A stretch of DNA of 64,000 bases from Sphaerulina vaccinii (lineage: Eukaryota > Ascomycota > Dothideomycetes > Mycosphaerellales > Mycosphaerellaceae): assembly GCA_022570795.1 (NCBI GenBank), contig JAKUDP010000008.1, forward strand, positions 124,001 through 188,000, read 5' to 3'. Shown here in pieces: positions 55,099 to 64,000 of this stretch. Below the pieces are notes generated by a model that had not been told where the DNA came from, made no database searches, and was given only the letters and a program-made list of their open reading frames with translations. Position 1 is the first letter of the stretch. Every line of letters starts with the position of its first letter. The translations under genes were made by a program, and so were the position numbers.

Positions 55099-56205
55099 AT
55101 GCGTCTACGACTGGCAATAACATTGACATTGTCTGTACTGGCGCTCCTCTTTCTTGTACGACACCACATTACCAATCTCCTCGAGATCGCTCGCACCTAC
55201 AGCTCATTTCACTCTTACCTCCAGAAGAACGAGAACGTCCTATTGCGATATCCAGCTTCACAACACAGAGAAGATGGCATCGCACCACTACGAGAGCCAG
55301 TCCCAAAGATCATCCACCAAATCTTCCTCTCGAAAGGCCACACGAACGCAAGTTTAGCTAAATATGGACCAGCGATAGAGAGCTGCAAGAGCTTACATCC
55401 AGATTGGGAGAGCAAGATCTGGACAGATGAAGAGGGAGAGTCCTTCATGCAAGAGCACTATCCCGAGATCTACCCGCACTACATCGGATATGGTCAAAAC
55501 ATCCAACGTGCCAACATCCTGCGCTATGCGCTTCTACACCATTTCGGCGGAGTCTATCTCGACTTGGATGTAACATGTCGTGTGGCGCTGGATGCTCCAT
55601 TAGGAGAACAAAGCTCTGTCCCGACTCTTACACATCTACCTTGGCTCACGCCTGGAGCGTATCCAGCTGGAGTCAACAATGCTTTCATTCTAGCGCGTCC
55701 ACAACATCCTTTCCTGGCGGAACTGTTGAAGAGGGTTCCTAGTCGAGACTTGAGTTGGGGAATGCCTTATGTGGAGAACATGCTGAGCACGGGTTGTATG
55801 TTCTTCTCGAACGTTTGGATGTCGTTCATGCTGGAAGCGCAAGGGAAAGGCGTGAGCAAGGCGAACAGGATGTATGTCCTTGCTGATGAAAATGGCGATA
55901 TGGAGCCTCAGATGTTGAGAGGCAAGATTGTGACTCCGCTGTTCGAGCATGGCGGTGCGTCTAGCTGGCACGGCTGGGATGCTGCATCTATTGTGCTGAT
56001 TGGGAAGCACTATGTATTGTTTGCGATTGGGCTGGGAGTTCTGGTCTCGATGGTTGTCGTTGGAAGCTGGAAGCTGTTCACGCGGTCGAACCGCAGTCAG
56101 CACAGGAGAAGAGGAAGTTGGCGGACCTTTGCGGATGCAGTGAGATCTAGCTTGGACAAGCGTGGAGCCAGCGATGAAGAGGCAGGTCTGATGAAGGATG
56201 GGTGA
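55099..56205 (+). CDS. GT32 glycosyltransferase (MIPC-synthase/Sur1-Csh1-like mannosyltransferase)
   Basis: Single exon, 368 residues. The frame is open from 55078 but the first ATG is 55099 (MRLRLAITLTLS). An N-terminal signal-anchor helix is followed by VPKIIHQIFLSKG, SCKSLHPDWESKIWTDEE, GQNIQRANILRYALLHHFGGVYLDLDV (the DXD motif is DLD, with upstream Arg) and a C-terminal membrane helix (YVLFAIGLGVLVSMVVVGSW). This is the arrangement of GT32 mannosyltransferases that add mannose from GDP-mannose to inositol phosphoceramide in the Golgi. A related alpha-1,6-mannosyltransferase role is possible. No lesion, despite lying only about 0.5 kb from the RIP-mutated element. Confidence 0.88.
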   Translation: MRLRLAITLTLSVLALLFLVRHHITNLLEIARTYSSFHSYLQKNENVLLRYPASQHREDGIAPLREPVPKIIHQIFLSKGHTNASLAKYGPAIESCKSLHPDWESKIWTDEEGESFMQEHYPEIYPHYIGYGQNIQRANILRYALLHHFGGVYLDLDVTCRVALDAPLGEQSSVPTLTHLPWLTPGAYPAGVNNAFILARPQHPFLAELLKRVPSRDLSWGMPYVENMLSTGCMFFSNVWMSFMLEAQGKGVSKANRMYVLADENGDMEPQMLRGKIVTPLFEHGGASSWHGWDAASIVLIGKHYVLFAIGLGVLVSMVVVGSWKLFTRSNRSQHRRRGSWRTFADAVRSSLDKRGASDEEAGLMKDG

Positions 56206-56442
56206 CAGTATCTCTGATGTTCAAGGACTCGTGGCGTTGGGCATCTAAGCATGGTTTGTGCAAAAGTGGCGAAGGGTGTTGCTTTTTCTGTTCCGATACC
56301 CCATGATCATAGCTCAGCAGTATGCCAATTGCACGTTGTGAATCTGCTTTAATCTCAAGCCGTGCGTAATGGTATCGAAGAGGATTTAGGGTATATCCAT
56401 AAATCATGACTCTGGGTATCATGTATTCGTTGTATTCGTTGT

Positions 56443-56755
56443 CTATAGCTTAGCACCCTCCTTCAGCTCGCCAACTTTTAGCTTGGCGCCGTACTTCTTC
56501 AGAACGCTCTCATTGTGGTACTGTTCATCGTTAGCCTAGTGATCCACATGAACAGACTATGTATGGTCTTGTGCCCACCTTCCAGAACTGCTTGCTGGCG
56601 TCCTTGCCACCGACTCTCTTGAGAATCTTTGCACCACCTGGGTGCTCATCCACGAATGTATCAAGCTTATATACGCCGTTGTCGATGATGATGTGTAGTC
56701 CTTTCTCCACTGAGCCTCCCGCCTTGACCTCGTTTGCGGTGAATTGCTTAGACAT
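56443..56755 (-). CDS. Cytochrome b5-like heme-binding protein
   Basis: Two exons, 56755-56579 and 56520-56443, with a 58-bp intron (GTGGGC...GAACAG), 84 residues. The core has VYKLDTFVDEHPGGAKILKR, with HPGG providing the first heme ligand, then GGKDASKQFWKYHNES, where the His in KYHNE is the second ligand, rebuilt across the intron. No membrane anchor is present, so it is a short soluble member of the family, often annotated as cytochrome b5-like. It may donate electrons to a desaturase or P450 partner, not identifiable here. Confidence 0.88.
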
Positions 56756-58124
56756 GTTGGATTGTGGTATTCGTTTCGGTGAGGGGCTTATTTGACGCTG
56801 TGACTTTCAGAATGAAATTCGATTGTTCGTAGCGCTTGGTTGAAGAGAAGTTGTGTGTCACGATAGGAGTTGTATACGGTCGTAGTTCGAGTGAGGGAAG
56901 ACAAATCACTTCGCCATCACTGGCTAAGAAGACTGAACAGCGTACCGAGGCTCAGGACGGTTATGTTATCGGCTGAGCGAAAGCGGTATGGTTTGCCTTG
57001 GCGGTTGCCTGAGTCATTCACTTACAATTCGTTCTTGCCAGATCAACAAAAATGAGAAAAACTATCAACGTTCAGTATACAATGCCGCTCTCACAGACGA
57101 GTCGAACCTCCAAGGAGCATGGACAGCGCCTGGTCTTGGCCAGACCAACTACGAAAGGACATCCGGCACCGCGTCGCTGACACAGCTTCCTGTTGCTGCC
57201 ACTAATCGAGGACTGGCATACCACTTCTGGTATACGCCCCATGTGCGCATGCTTGAGCCGCATCTCAAGCATTTTACTATGGACTCTCCAGCTTGGCAAA
57301 AGGAACAGGCTCGACGTTCTGGTTCGTTTTCGTTCTTCCGCGATGCAAAACTTGCATAGCCAAGACGAGATGGGCCGACATGTCGCCTGTTGCTCCACAT
57401 CCCCAGGTTGCGAATGTGACACCAACGCGACGCCAATGCGGAGGCGTTGCTGGGGAGCGCTGGGGATTGTGGATCTGTTTCAACTACTTTCATCATGAAA
57501 AGGATACTATGCTACTGAGGCGCACTCTGTGGCGAGCGACAACCCCTCGAAAGATCAAGAATCGCCCAGACTCCATTTCATGTTCCCAGTCCATGGACGA
57601 AGACTTCTAAGCTCAGTAGCCAACCCATTCTTACGCGAGCAAGACTTCACATTCTCGTGTTCCGCCGCCTCTTCCATAGGTCGGCGTCTTGAACTGCATG
57701 CTTGTGGGGTACAAGCGTACTCGGCTGACGTGGGTGATCATTGAGCCTGAATACATTTGGCCACTGACGGTGGACGGCGAGCTTGCCGCATCCACACACA
57801 CCTGCGGTAGATCTCGCGTCGCACCAAAGCTCGTGCAAAGCGCGTGGTCCATCGTGACAAGCCGATTGTCGAGCACGGTACCCTTCCCCTCTTCTACATA
57901 CTGCTTGGCAGACAGCGGTATGATCGTCGAGGTGACCAGTATAAAGTCTTAGTGCAGCTCTGTGCTTGAGTCGGAGCTCTCATGCCGCTTCTGCAGTAGC
58001 TGTGCGCGCAAACTCCAACTTTATCTGCTGCCATATCTTGACGAATCGACTTTATCTTTCCTTCGCTGCAGACAACAAACACCGTTACCAGAGGCCAACC
58101 CGAAGCATCGCGCCAATCGCCATC
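56756..58124. other. Gene-poor spacer between divergent genes, about 1.4 kb
   Basis: Many short ORFs overlap on both strands around 57,070-57,500. None shows a motif. The region separates divergent cytochrome b5-like and MFS genes. Confidence 0.45.
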
Positions 58125-59793
58125 ATGGCGGACGTGTCAAGCATAGAGAAGAACGACGTCCTACACAAAGAGGGTCTGCACGAAGATGTCGAAATTACCA
58201 AAGAGGAGGCCATGCACTTCGGTGTTCTGACTCCAGAAGAGAAGGTCATCGAGAAGAAGTTGAGGAAGAAGATCGACTCCTTAATTATGCCTTTGGTCGT
58301 GCTGGTGTACTTGATGAACTATATCGATCGCAACAACTATGCTGCAGCCAAACTCCAAGGACTTATCGAAGACCTTGGTATGAGCCCTACGGAATATCAG
58401 CTGGGCTTGAGTATCTTGTTTGTAGGATATGTGAGTTGAACATTCGTGAATATAAAGACGATTAGAAGACTGATATCTGCAGGTCCTTATGCAAGTCCCA
58501 TCAAACCTGCTTCTCAACTACTGCGGCCGGCCTGCGTGGTATCTCGGATTCTTCATCATTGCTTGGGGTCTTGTCTCAACTTTGACTTCACAAGTTAAAA
58601 GTCCCGGCGCCATCATCGCCTGTCGATTCATCCTAGGTGTTGTTGAAGCGCCATTCTTCCCGGGCGTCTTGTTCTACCTATCAAAGTGGTACACAAAGGA
58701 GGAACTGAATTTGAGGATGTCGATTTTCTACTCTGGATCACTCATCTCAGGAGCCTTCGGTAATCTGATCGCAGCGGGTATCTTGAACGGACTGGATGGT
58801 GTGCACGGCATGGGAGCTTGGCAATGGCTGTATAGTGAGTCGGCTTCGTAAGGAGCAGTTGACGAGACCGCTAACAATTTTGCAGTCATTGAAGGAGCCA
58901 TCACAGTCGCAATCGGCTTCGTGGTCGTATTCTTCCTGCCAGACTTCCCAGATACGTGGAGGCTGCTGACACCAGAGATGAAGGCGGTTGCAAACCGTCG
59001 TATGGCACTTGATGCACGCGAAGCTGACGTCGATGTTGGCGGAGGAATGTCTCAAATTCAAGGACTTAAAGCAGCTTTCTCGGATCCCAAGACTTACATT
59101 CTCGCTCTGGCCTATCATGGCATAACTGGCGCAGCTGGATTCCAAAATTTCTACCCGACTCTGACAGCAAGTCTATACCCTGAACTGACTGGCTTCACGC
59201 TTCGGGTCCGGTCGCTACTCCTTTGCGCTCCGCCTTACATCTTCACTGTCATATGGTCGCTCTCGCACGGTCTGGCCTCTGACAAGGTTGGCAATCGATT
59301 CTGGTTCTACACCTATCCAGTTCCAATCGTCATTGCCGGAGCTCTCGTCTTCATGTTCACAGAGTCGTTCGGAGGACGCTACTTCAGCTTGTTCATGCTC
59401 AATGCCATCTTTGTTATGAACGGCACCATCTATGCGTGGATTGCGAACGCCATCCCTCGCCCTCCAGCCAAGCGCGCTGCTGCTCTGGCTTTTATGAACA
59501 GTATTGGAAATGCAGCCTCGATTTGGACGCCATTCACCTATGGCGCTAATGATGGACCGCACTACATCACGGCAATGGGCATCAACATCGGTCTCGTTGG
59601 AGTCGCTGGTATCTGTGGTATCATCATGCGATTCTACTTGCAGTATCAGAACAGGCAGCTTGAAAGAATGGAAAACGAAGATGCGACTCTCACATCCAGG
59701 GACATCAAGAAGCTTGAGAAGACAGCTGAGATGGAAGGCTGCACAGTTGCTGAAGCTAGAGCTCTTCAGAAGGGATACCGCTACATCATCTAG
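58125..59793 (+). CDS. MFS transporter, Dal5/allantoate permease-type
   Basis: Three exons: 58125-58430, 58483-58834 and 58886-59793 (introns 52 and 51 bp), 521 residues. It begins with a cytosolic acidic N-terminus of about 60 residues. Hallmarks are YLMNYIDRNNYAAAKLQGL (helix 1 motif of anion:cation symporters), QVPSNLLLNYCGRPAWYLG, RFILGVVEAPFFPGVLFYLSKWYTKEELNLRMS, and a second half with PPYIFTVIWSL and GTIYAWIANAIPRPPAKRAAALAFMNSIGNAASIWTP. This family imports allantoate, nicotinate or related anions by proton symport; the substrate is unknown. Frames agree and no lesion is seen. Confidence 0.9.
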
Positions 59794-60283
59794 AAGGATG
59801 AATGAAGGAGAAGCACATACCAGTCTATGCAATGCACAAATATTGATCAATTCTGCTGCTTGCAAATCCAGGTGTCACAGAATCAGCCTGCCTGCGAAGA
59901 GGCTGACGATCTGATCCTTCCGGAGTATCTCTCAAGCCCGTCCCATATGTTCTCTCCTTGCTTTGTGACTCTTACACCGCTCGTGCGCGCAAGTATAGGC
60001 ATTGAACGTTGCTAGAGAAGTGTCACAGATTTCATGGCTTACAAATCCGTTTCGAGCGCTTTGACGTTTCAGGCAAGAAGCGGACTCGTAAATGCCGTTC
60101 GTGAGGTAGCGCCGTTCGTGAGGTAGCGCCGTTCGAAAGTGGAAAGCACGAACAAGAACAGCAAGAGCGATTTTTGGATATAAGTACTTCTCCAAGAACT
60201 CATTGCAAAGTCATTTCACTCAATCACGCCATCGCTTCCCTCCACTGTCACAAGCAAAACAACCACGCTTACGCCAAGCCAAG
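59794..60283. promoter_or_regulatory. 5' region of the DUF1993 gene with 17-bp direct repeats
   Basis: Contains GCCGTTCGTGAGGTAGC twice in tandem (60094-60110, 60111-60127) and a third partial copy GCCGTTCG (60128-60135), about 150-190 bp before the start codon. The remainder is the MFS 3' region. Confidence 0.5.
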
Positions 60284-61031
60284 ATGTCTTCCGGACTTAC
60301 CACTTACGACCTCACTGTTCCTGTCTTCGTCCGCAGTCTTGAGGTGCTACTGGCTTGTCTTGAGAAGGGTGAACAATATGCCAAAGAGAATGGAAAGGAC
60401 GTTCAGACTCTTGTTGATGCGAGCATCGTTGAGGATATGAAGGTCAGTTCTACCAATGACACCTTTCTCTATCAATGCTTCACTACCGCAGACAAAGTGT
60501 ATTCCGAATGATCTGCACTTCGAGAGATACTTGTTTCATGAAGCTAATGAGCTCGATACAGCCACTCACATTTCAGATTCAATCATGCTGCAACACCTCG
60601 AAAGCAGTCCTCCCTCGAATTGGAGGTGAAGATCCAGTCTCCGTGGAAGACAACGAGACCACCATGGAACAGCTCAAAAGCCGAATTGAGTCCACTATCA
60701 CGCTTCTTCGAGCTGCGAAGAAGGAGAAGTTCAAGGCCCATGTAAGTCGTCTTCAGGACCTCGCTCAAAATAAGCTACCAGTTGCAGTGGCGGCTCTGTT
60801 CCTTTCAATCAGACAAACGGAGATACTGACCTCGCACAGGACGACACATGCACAGTCAAGCTAGGCCCACGCGAGGCAGAATTCCCAGTACTCGCATATA
60901 TTCAGAAGTTCGCATTGCCTAACTTCTTCTTCCACATGACTACTGCGTACGACATTCTCCGCAAGGAAGGTGTACCAGTCGGCAAGCTCGATTTCCTCCG
61001 AGCTGGAGACATTACTACTTGGTCGATCTAG
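60284..61031 (+). CDS. DUF1993 family protein
   Basis: Three exons: 60284-60442, 60562-60741 and 60840-61031 (introns 119 and 98 bp), 176 residues. The pattern is typical: YDLTVPVFVRSLEVLLACLEKGEQYA, then EDMKPLTFQIQ joined across intron 1, ETTMEQLKSRIESTI, and the C-terminal FALPNFFFHMTTAYDILRKEGVPVGKLDFL. The family is related to DinB-like four-helix bundles; its biochemical role is not established. Introns here are longer than elsewhere in the window. Confidence 0.88.
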
Positions 61032-61429
61032 TTGGCGTGATGTATCTGGTCGTGCGGAGAGATTGTGTGGCGAAGTGGCATCTTTCTCTGAAGTCAGCTG
61101 GTACGAGATGTGGTTGGGCTTCTCAATATAGTGCTGGAGAGGCTATCGCAACGCTGAAGAAGACGCAGAGGGTGTCCAGTGGGCAGACCTAGATCGACAG
61201 AACTTGAGAGAAGCAGTTGCGTTCAGGGTAGCTTTTCTCCTTAAATATGCGACAGCTGAGACACCAAAAGTGCAGACAGTAGCGACAGGATTGAGAGAAC
61301 GAAGCAGAGATACTTTCACGATCCCAACCTCATGCACCTCAAAGCAAAGTACCACTCCATCTCTCTATCATCCTGCCCAGAAACCTTTGTGGCCTTACAT
61401 CGTCTCTCGTCAACTCCCGGTAACTTCAT
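61032..61429. other. Spacer between convergent genes
   Basis: About 400 bp with short ORFs only, holding the 3' ends of the DUF1993 and GNAT-like genes. Confidence 0.4.
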
Positions 61430-62122
61430 CTACTCCCGTTTCATCTCCTTGAATCCAAGCCTCTCATACACCCGCTGCGCGTGATCAGTGGCAGTCTCCA
61501 GGTATATCGATGCCCTCGGAAAAGCAGGTCTATATCGTTCAATCTGCCATTGAAGTGACTTCCCAGCATAGCCATGTCCAGCATGCTCTGAATTGGTGCC
61601 TAAGACCAGAACATAAGCTCCAGTCTCATACTTCTCGTTCAGAGGCTGTAGAACCGCAGGCCATAACTTTTCCGCGAGAACGTGGCCTTGTCGAAAGCGG
61701 TATGCTGTCTTTGCACCTAGTCTAACAAAGGAAGATATCCAGCCTGATGTTAGGAGGGATATGTAGCCCGGTCGAACTCCTGGAGGTAGCAGTATGGAGA
61801 CTGCCACTGGGAAATCTGAGTCTGGTAGGACGGTCACGTCGGTGTATCCTCCTAGCGTTCTTGCTAGTGGGAAGAGGGAGCGCCATAGTCTGAGGCAAGA
61901 TGCGGATGCTCCTTGGATGTGTTCGCCGTCTTGTGGTGTGGCTGGGAGTTCGGGTAGAGGCTCGGAAAGGTCGTGCTCCCAGCTCGTCATCCTGCTCAAG
62001 TCAGTGTATGTCTTGCTGTGGTCAGGCTGTTATGAAGTCTACCAATTGAGCCGGAAAGCATTGTACAGCAATCGTGCGAGTATCTCGTCTTCATCTGCTC
62101 TGGCGGCTCTGATCGATGCCAT
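61430..62122 (-). CDS. GNAT-like N-acetyltransferase
   Basis: Two exons, 62122-62043 and 61991-61430, with a 51-bp intron, 213 residues. The first exon encodes MASIRAARADEDEILARLLY, the usual beta1-alpha1 start of fungal GNAT proteins. The second contains GAYVLVLGTNSEHAGHGYAGKSLQW (acetyl-CoA-binding motif A with the G-x-G-x-A/G loop) and YLETATDHAQRVYERLGFKEM (motif B). The acceptor substrate is unknown. The second exon alone would lack the first strand, which is why the spliced start is preferred. Confidence 0.82.
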
Positions 62123-62887
62123 GCTTGCAGTAAGCAGGTCAACAATGCTTGTGTGCAATGGCACAGGACTTCTCATTCACTTGGGAACGTATTGGTAGGC
62201 AGCACTTTGTCGAGAATCAGGAACATAAGTTCACAATGGCCTTGACTTGGACAACTTGGAATCATGGCCGCAGTTCTGTGCTCTGATCACGTTCTCAGGA
62301 CGTGAACTGCGGCATAGGACCAATCAGTGGGATCTCATTCGGACGTGCAGAATGAGGCACAGTCCACGGGCTTCTGTATCTTCTAGGCACCAGAGTAACG
62401 ACCTGTGATGCCGTAAGATCCAGGCTGGTCCTGTCATTCGTACGAGGCTACTTGCTGTGCTTCTGACTGAGAACGATGAGTGTTTCCACAGCTCTCCGAT
62501 TGACCAGTGAGGGTGAAATGTAGTGGCAGTGATGTCGGAGAAGAAGAGAAGAAGATGGAGCGAGTAGGACAGGCATTCGGTGAACGATTGCTCTGTGCAC
62601 AGGCACATACACTAGCGCGACAAGGCTACCAGCCTTCCCTTTCGTCCCGTGCGGGTTGCTGTTGCTGCTCGACATTTGTACCATGCAACGGCAATTCGTA
62701 TTGCCAACTGCACCTGCTACTTCTCGTCACTCGTTTGTGTGTACAGGATTGACCTCACACATCCTCTCCCGCAACATATACGCAACGACATCTCAGGTCG
62801 AAATCAGGGTTACATACACAGCCTTGATATCACAAGAAACGGCGCAAGAGCTATTCATAAACAGCTGGACATATCTCTGAAGTGAAC
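62123..62887. other. Divergent 5' region (GNAT-like / LSM12-like)
   Basis: About 765 bp between divergent start codons. ORFs are short and overlapping; no element recognised. Confidence 0.45.
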
Positions 62888-63675
62888 ATGGCCGATACAG
62901 CGAAGCGCAATGCAGGGAGAGCGGCCACTCCCAAGTCATCCGGCAGTCCTCTTCTCCCAGACGATGTGATGGAGACGGCCCTGAAAGCAATTGGCGGCCA
63001 GTACGTTTTCCCAACGCAGAAGGGCTGAGATGAACGCGTGCTGATGGCTGCTAGAATCCGCCTGACCAATGTCCTCGGCACAGAGATCAAAGGCACACTA
63101 TACAACGCTGATCCGATTGCCAAAGTCGTGATCATCAATACTCGAAGCCTACCTCCTAACCCTTCGACCAATCCATCCTCCGTTCCTGGCGACTACCAGA
63201 TCGTGCGTATCGCTGCGATCCAGTCGTTCCAGATCCTATCTGTGGGCAACAACGATTATGTCAAGCAGACAGCGCCAACGCGAATTGATCAAAAAGTCTT
63301 GGATAAGAGGTTAGAGTCGCGGATAGAGGAAAAGAGGGAAGAGAAGCAGCATCAAGGACAAGGCGTAGGCGAGGATGGACAGAAGCTATATGATGCTCTG
63401 CGCAGACTGTGAGTGACACCAGGAGGGACTCGAGGAGTGTGACAGGATTACTGACTTGGCCCTACAGCAACGTGGAAGTTCGATGGCATGGCGAACCTGG
63501 AAAGGACGTGTCACAGATGATCATTTCCAACGCTGTCATTCTGGACCACCCCTTTGAGGCCGCTAATTGCAGAGCTGCTACGAATAAGCAGGATGTGTTG
63601 AAGAGGACCAAGCAAATGGTCGATGACCAGCGGAAGAAGCTTGGATTGAGTGGAGGTATCAGGAAAGGAGGCTGA
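62888..63675 (+). CDS. LSM12-like protein with anticodon-binding-type domain
   Basis: Three exons: 62888-63000, 63055-63408 and 63468-63675 (introns 54 and 59 bp), 224 residues. An LSm-like fold starts at GGQIRLTNVLGTEIKGTLYNADP, the sequence corresponding to the first LSm strands. The AD (anticodon-binding) domain follows: DQKVLDKRLESRIEEKREEK, LYDALRRLNVEVRWHGEPGKDVSQMIISNAV and a Lys-rich end. LSM12 binds RNA-associated partners (Pbp1/ataxin-2 complex) and affects translation and stress granules. Frames agree across introns. Confidence 0.85.
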
Positions 63676-64000
63676 GAAGAGGTGACAGTTGGGGAGTCCG
63701 CAAGAGAGCTCTTATGAAAAGCGCGATATGAGACAGAGATCGAGAGGACGCTGCAAGTGTGTTGCGGTGAAAATGAGTGTCAGCAGCCGTCAGCACGACC
63801 AGGAACTGCTAGAGGGAAAGCAGGTGCGAACCAAGTGACATATCGGTCGAGAACAAGCTACAACCTGCTGTTATGTGTACAGTGGTCAATCGTGCTAGTC
63901 GTAGCTTGCTGGCCGGCGCTTGATGGTCAAGTAGCTACAGTAGCTACTCGGCGACTGTGGCTCGAACTGCATGAAGCAGACTACTATACGCAATAAGCAT
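63676..64000. other. Terminal spacer
   Basis: The last 325 bp of the window contain no supported gene; a plus-strand frame runs to the end without features. Confidence 0.4.

Overview
This window looks like nuclear DNA of a filamentous ascomycete. Genes carry short spliceosomal introns of about 44-101 bp with GTRWGT-type donors, CTRAC/CTAAC-like branch sites and YAG acceptors. The gene content (eukaryotic UDP-galactopyranose mutase, RTA1-like protein, CAP20/perilipin-like protein, LaeA-type methyltransferase, GT32 sphingolipid mannosyltransferase) fits Pezizomycotina. A dothideomycete is my best guess from protein resemblance only. All exon coordinates below were worked out by hand from splice signals and reading-frame continuity.

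Layout. 1-4.6 kb: the 3' tail of an unidentified gene, then a minus-strand amidase with an in-frame TGA, then a decayed multi-exon gene carrying a 20-bp tandem duplication and abutted by a 315-bp TA-flanked MITE. 4.9-20.7 kb: mostly intact genes (HIRIP3/CHZ-like histone chaperone, RTA1-like protein, NtaA-type flavin monooxygenase, secreted 5'-nucleotidase, aquaglyceroporin, basic serine-rich protein with a frame problem, methyltransferase, FAD monooxygenase, small hypothetical). 20.7-29.1 kb is gene-poor and holds a secreted protein broken by a 7-bp duplication and a SET-domain gene. 29.1-41.9 kb: CDC25 phosphatase, a large hypothetical nuclear protein, a head-to-head UDP-galactopyranose mutase/nucleotide-sugar transporter pair (galactofuranose pathway), and a CAP20/perilipin-like lipid-droplet protein. 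41.9-44.5 kb has no supported gene.

44,564-54,564 is the outstanding feature: a 10-kb element with about 44-bp terminal inverted repeats. Its interior is strongly depleted of CpA and rich in TpA, the mark of repeat-induced point mutation (RIP). Reading the minus strand through RIP-type stops shows three degraded genes: a RecQ-like helicase with a DEAH-type box and RecQ zinc module, a protein resembling the fungal DUF6589 family, and a third unrecognised ORF. It also holds a 73-bp minisatellite and a 250-bp tandem duplication. I regard it as a fossil of a large, possibly undescribed, helicase-bearing TIR element.

54.6-64 kb returns to normal genes: GT32 glycosyltransferase, cytochrome b5-like protein, Dal5-type MFS transporter, DUF1993 protein, GNAT-like acetyltransferase and an LSM12-like protein.
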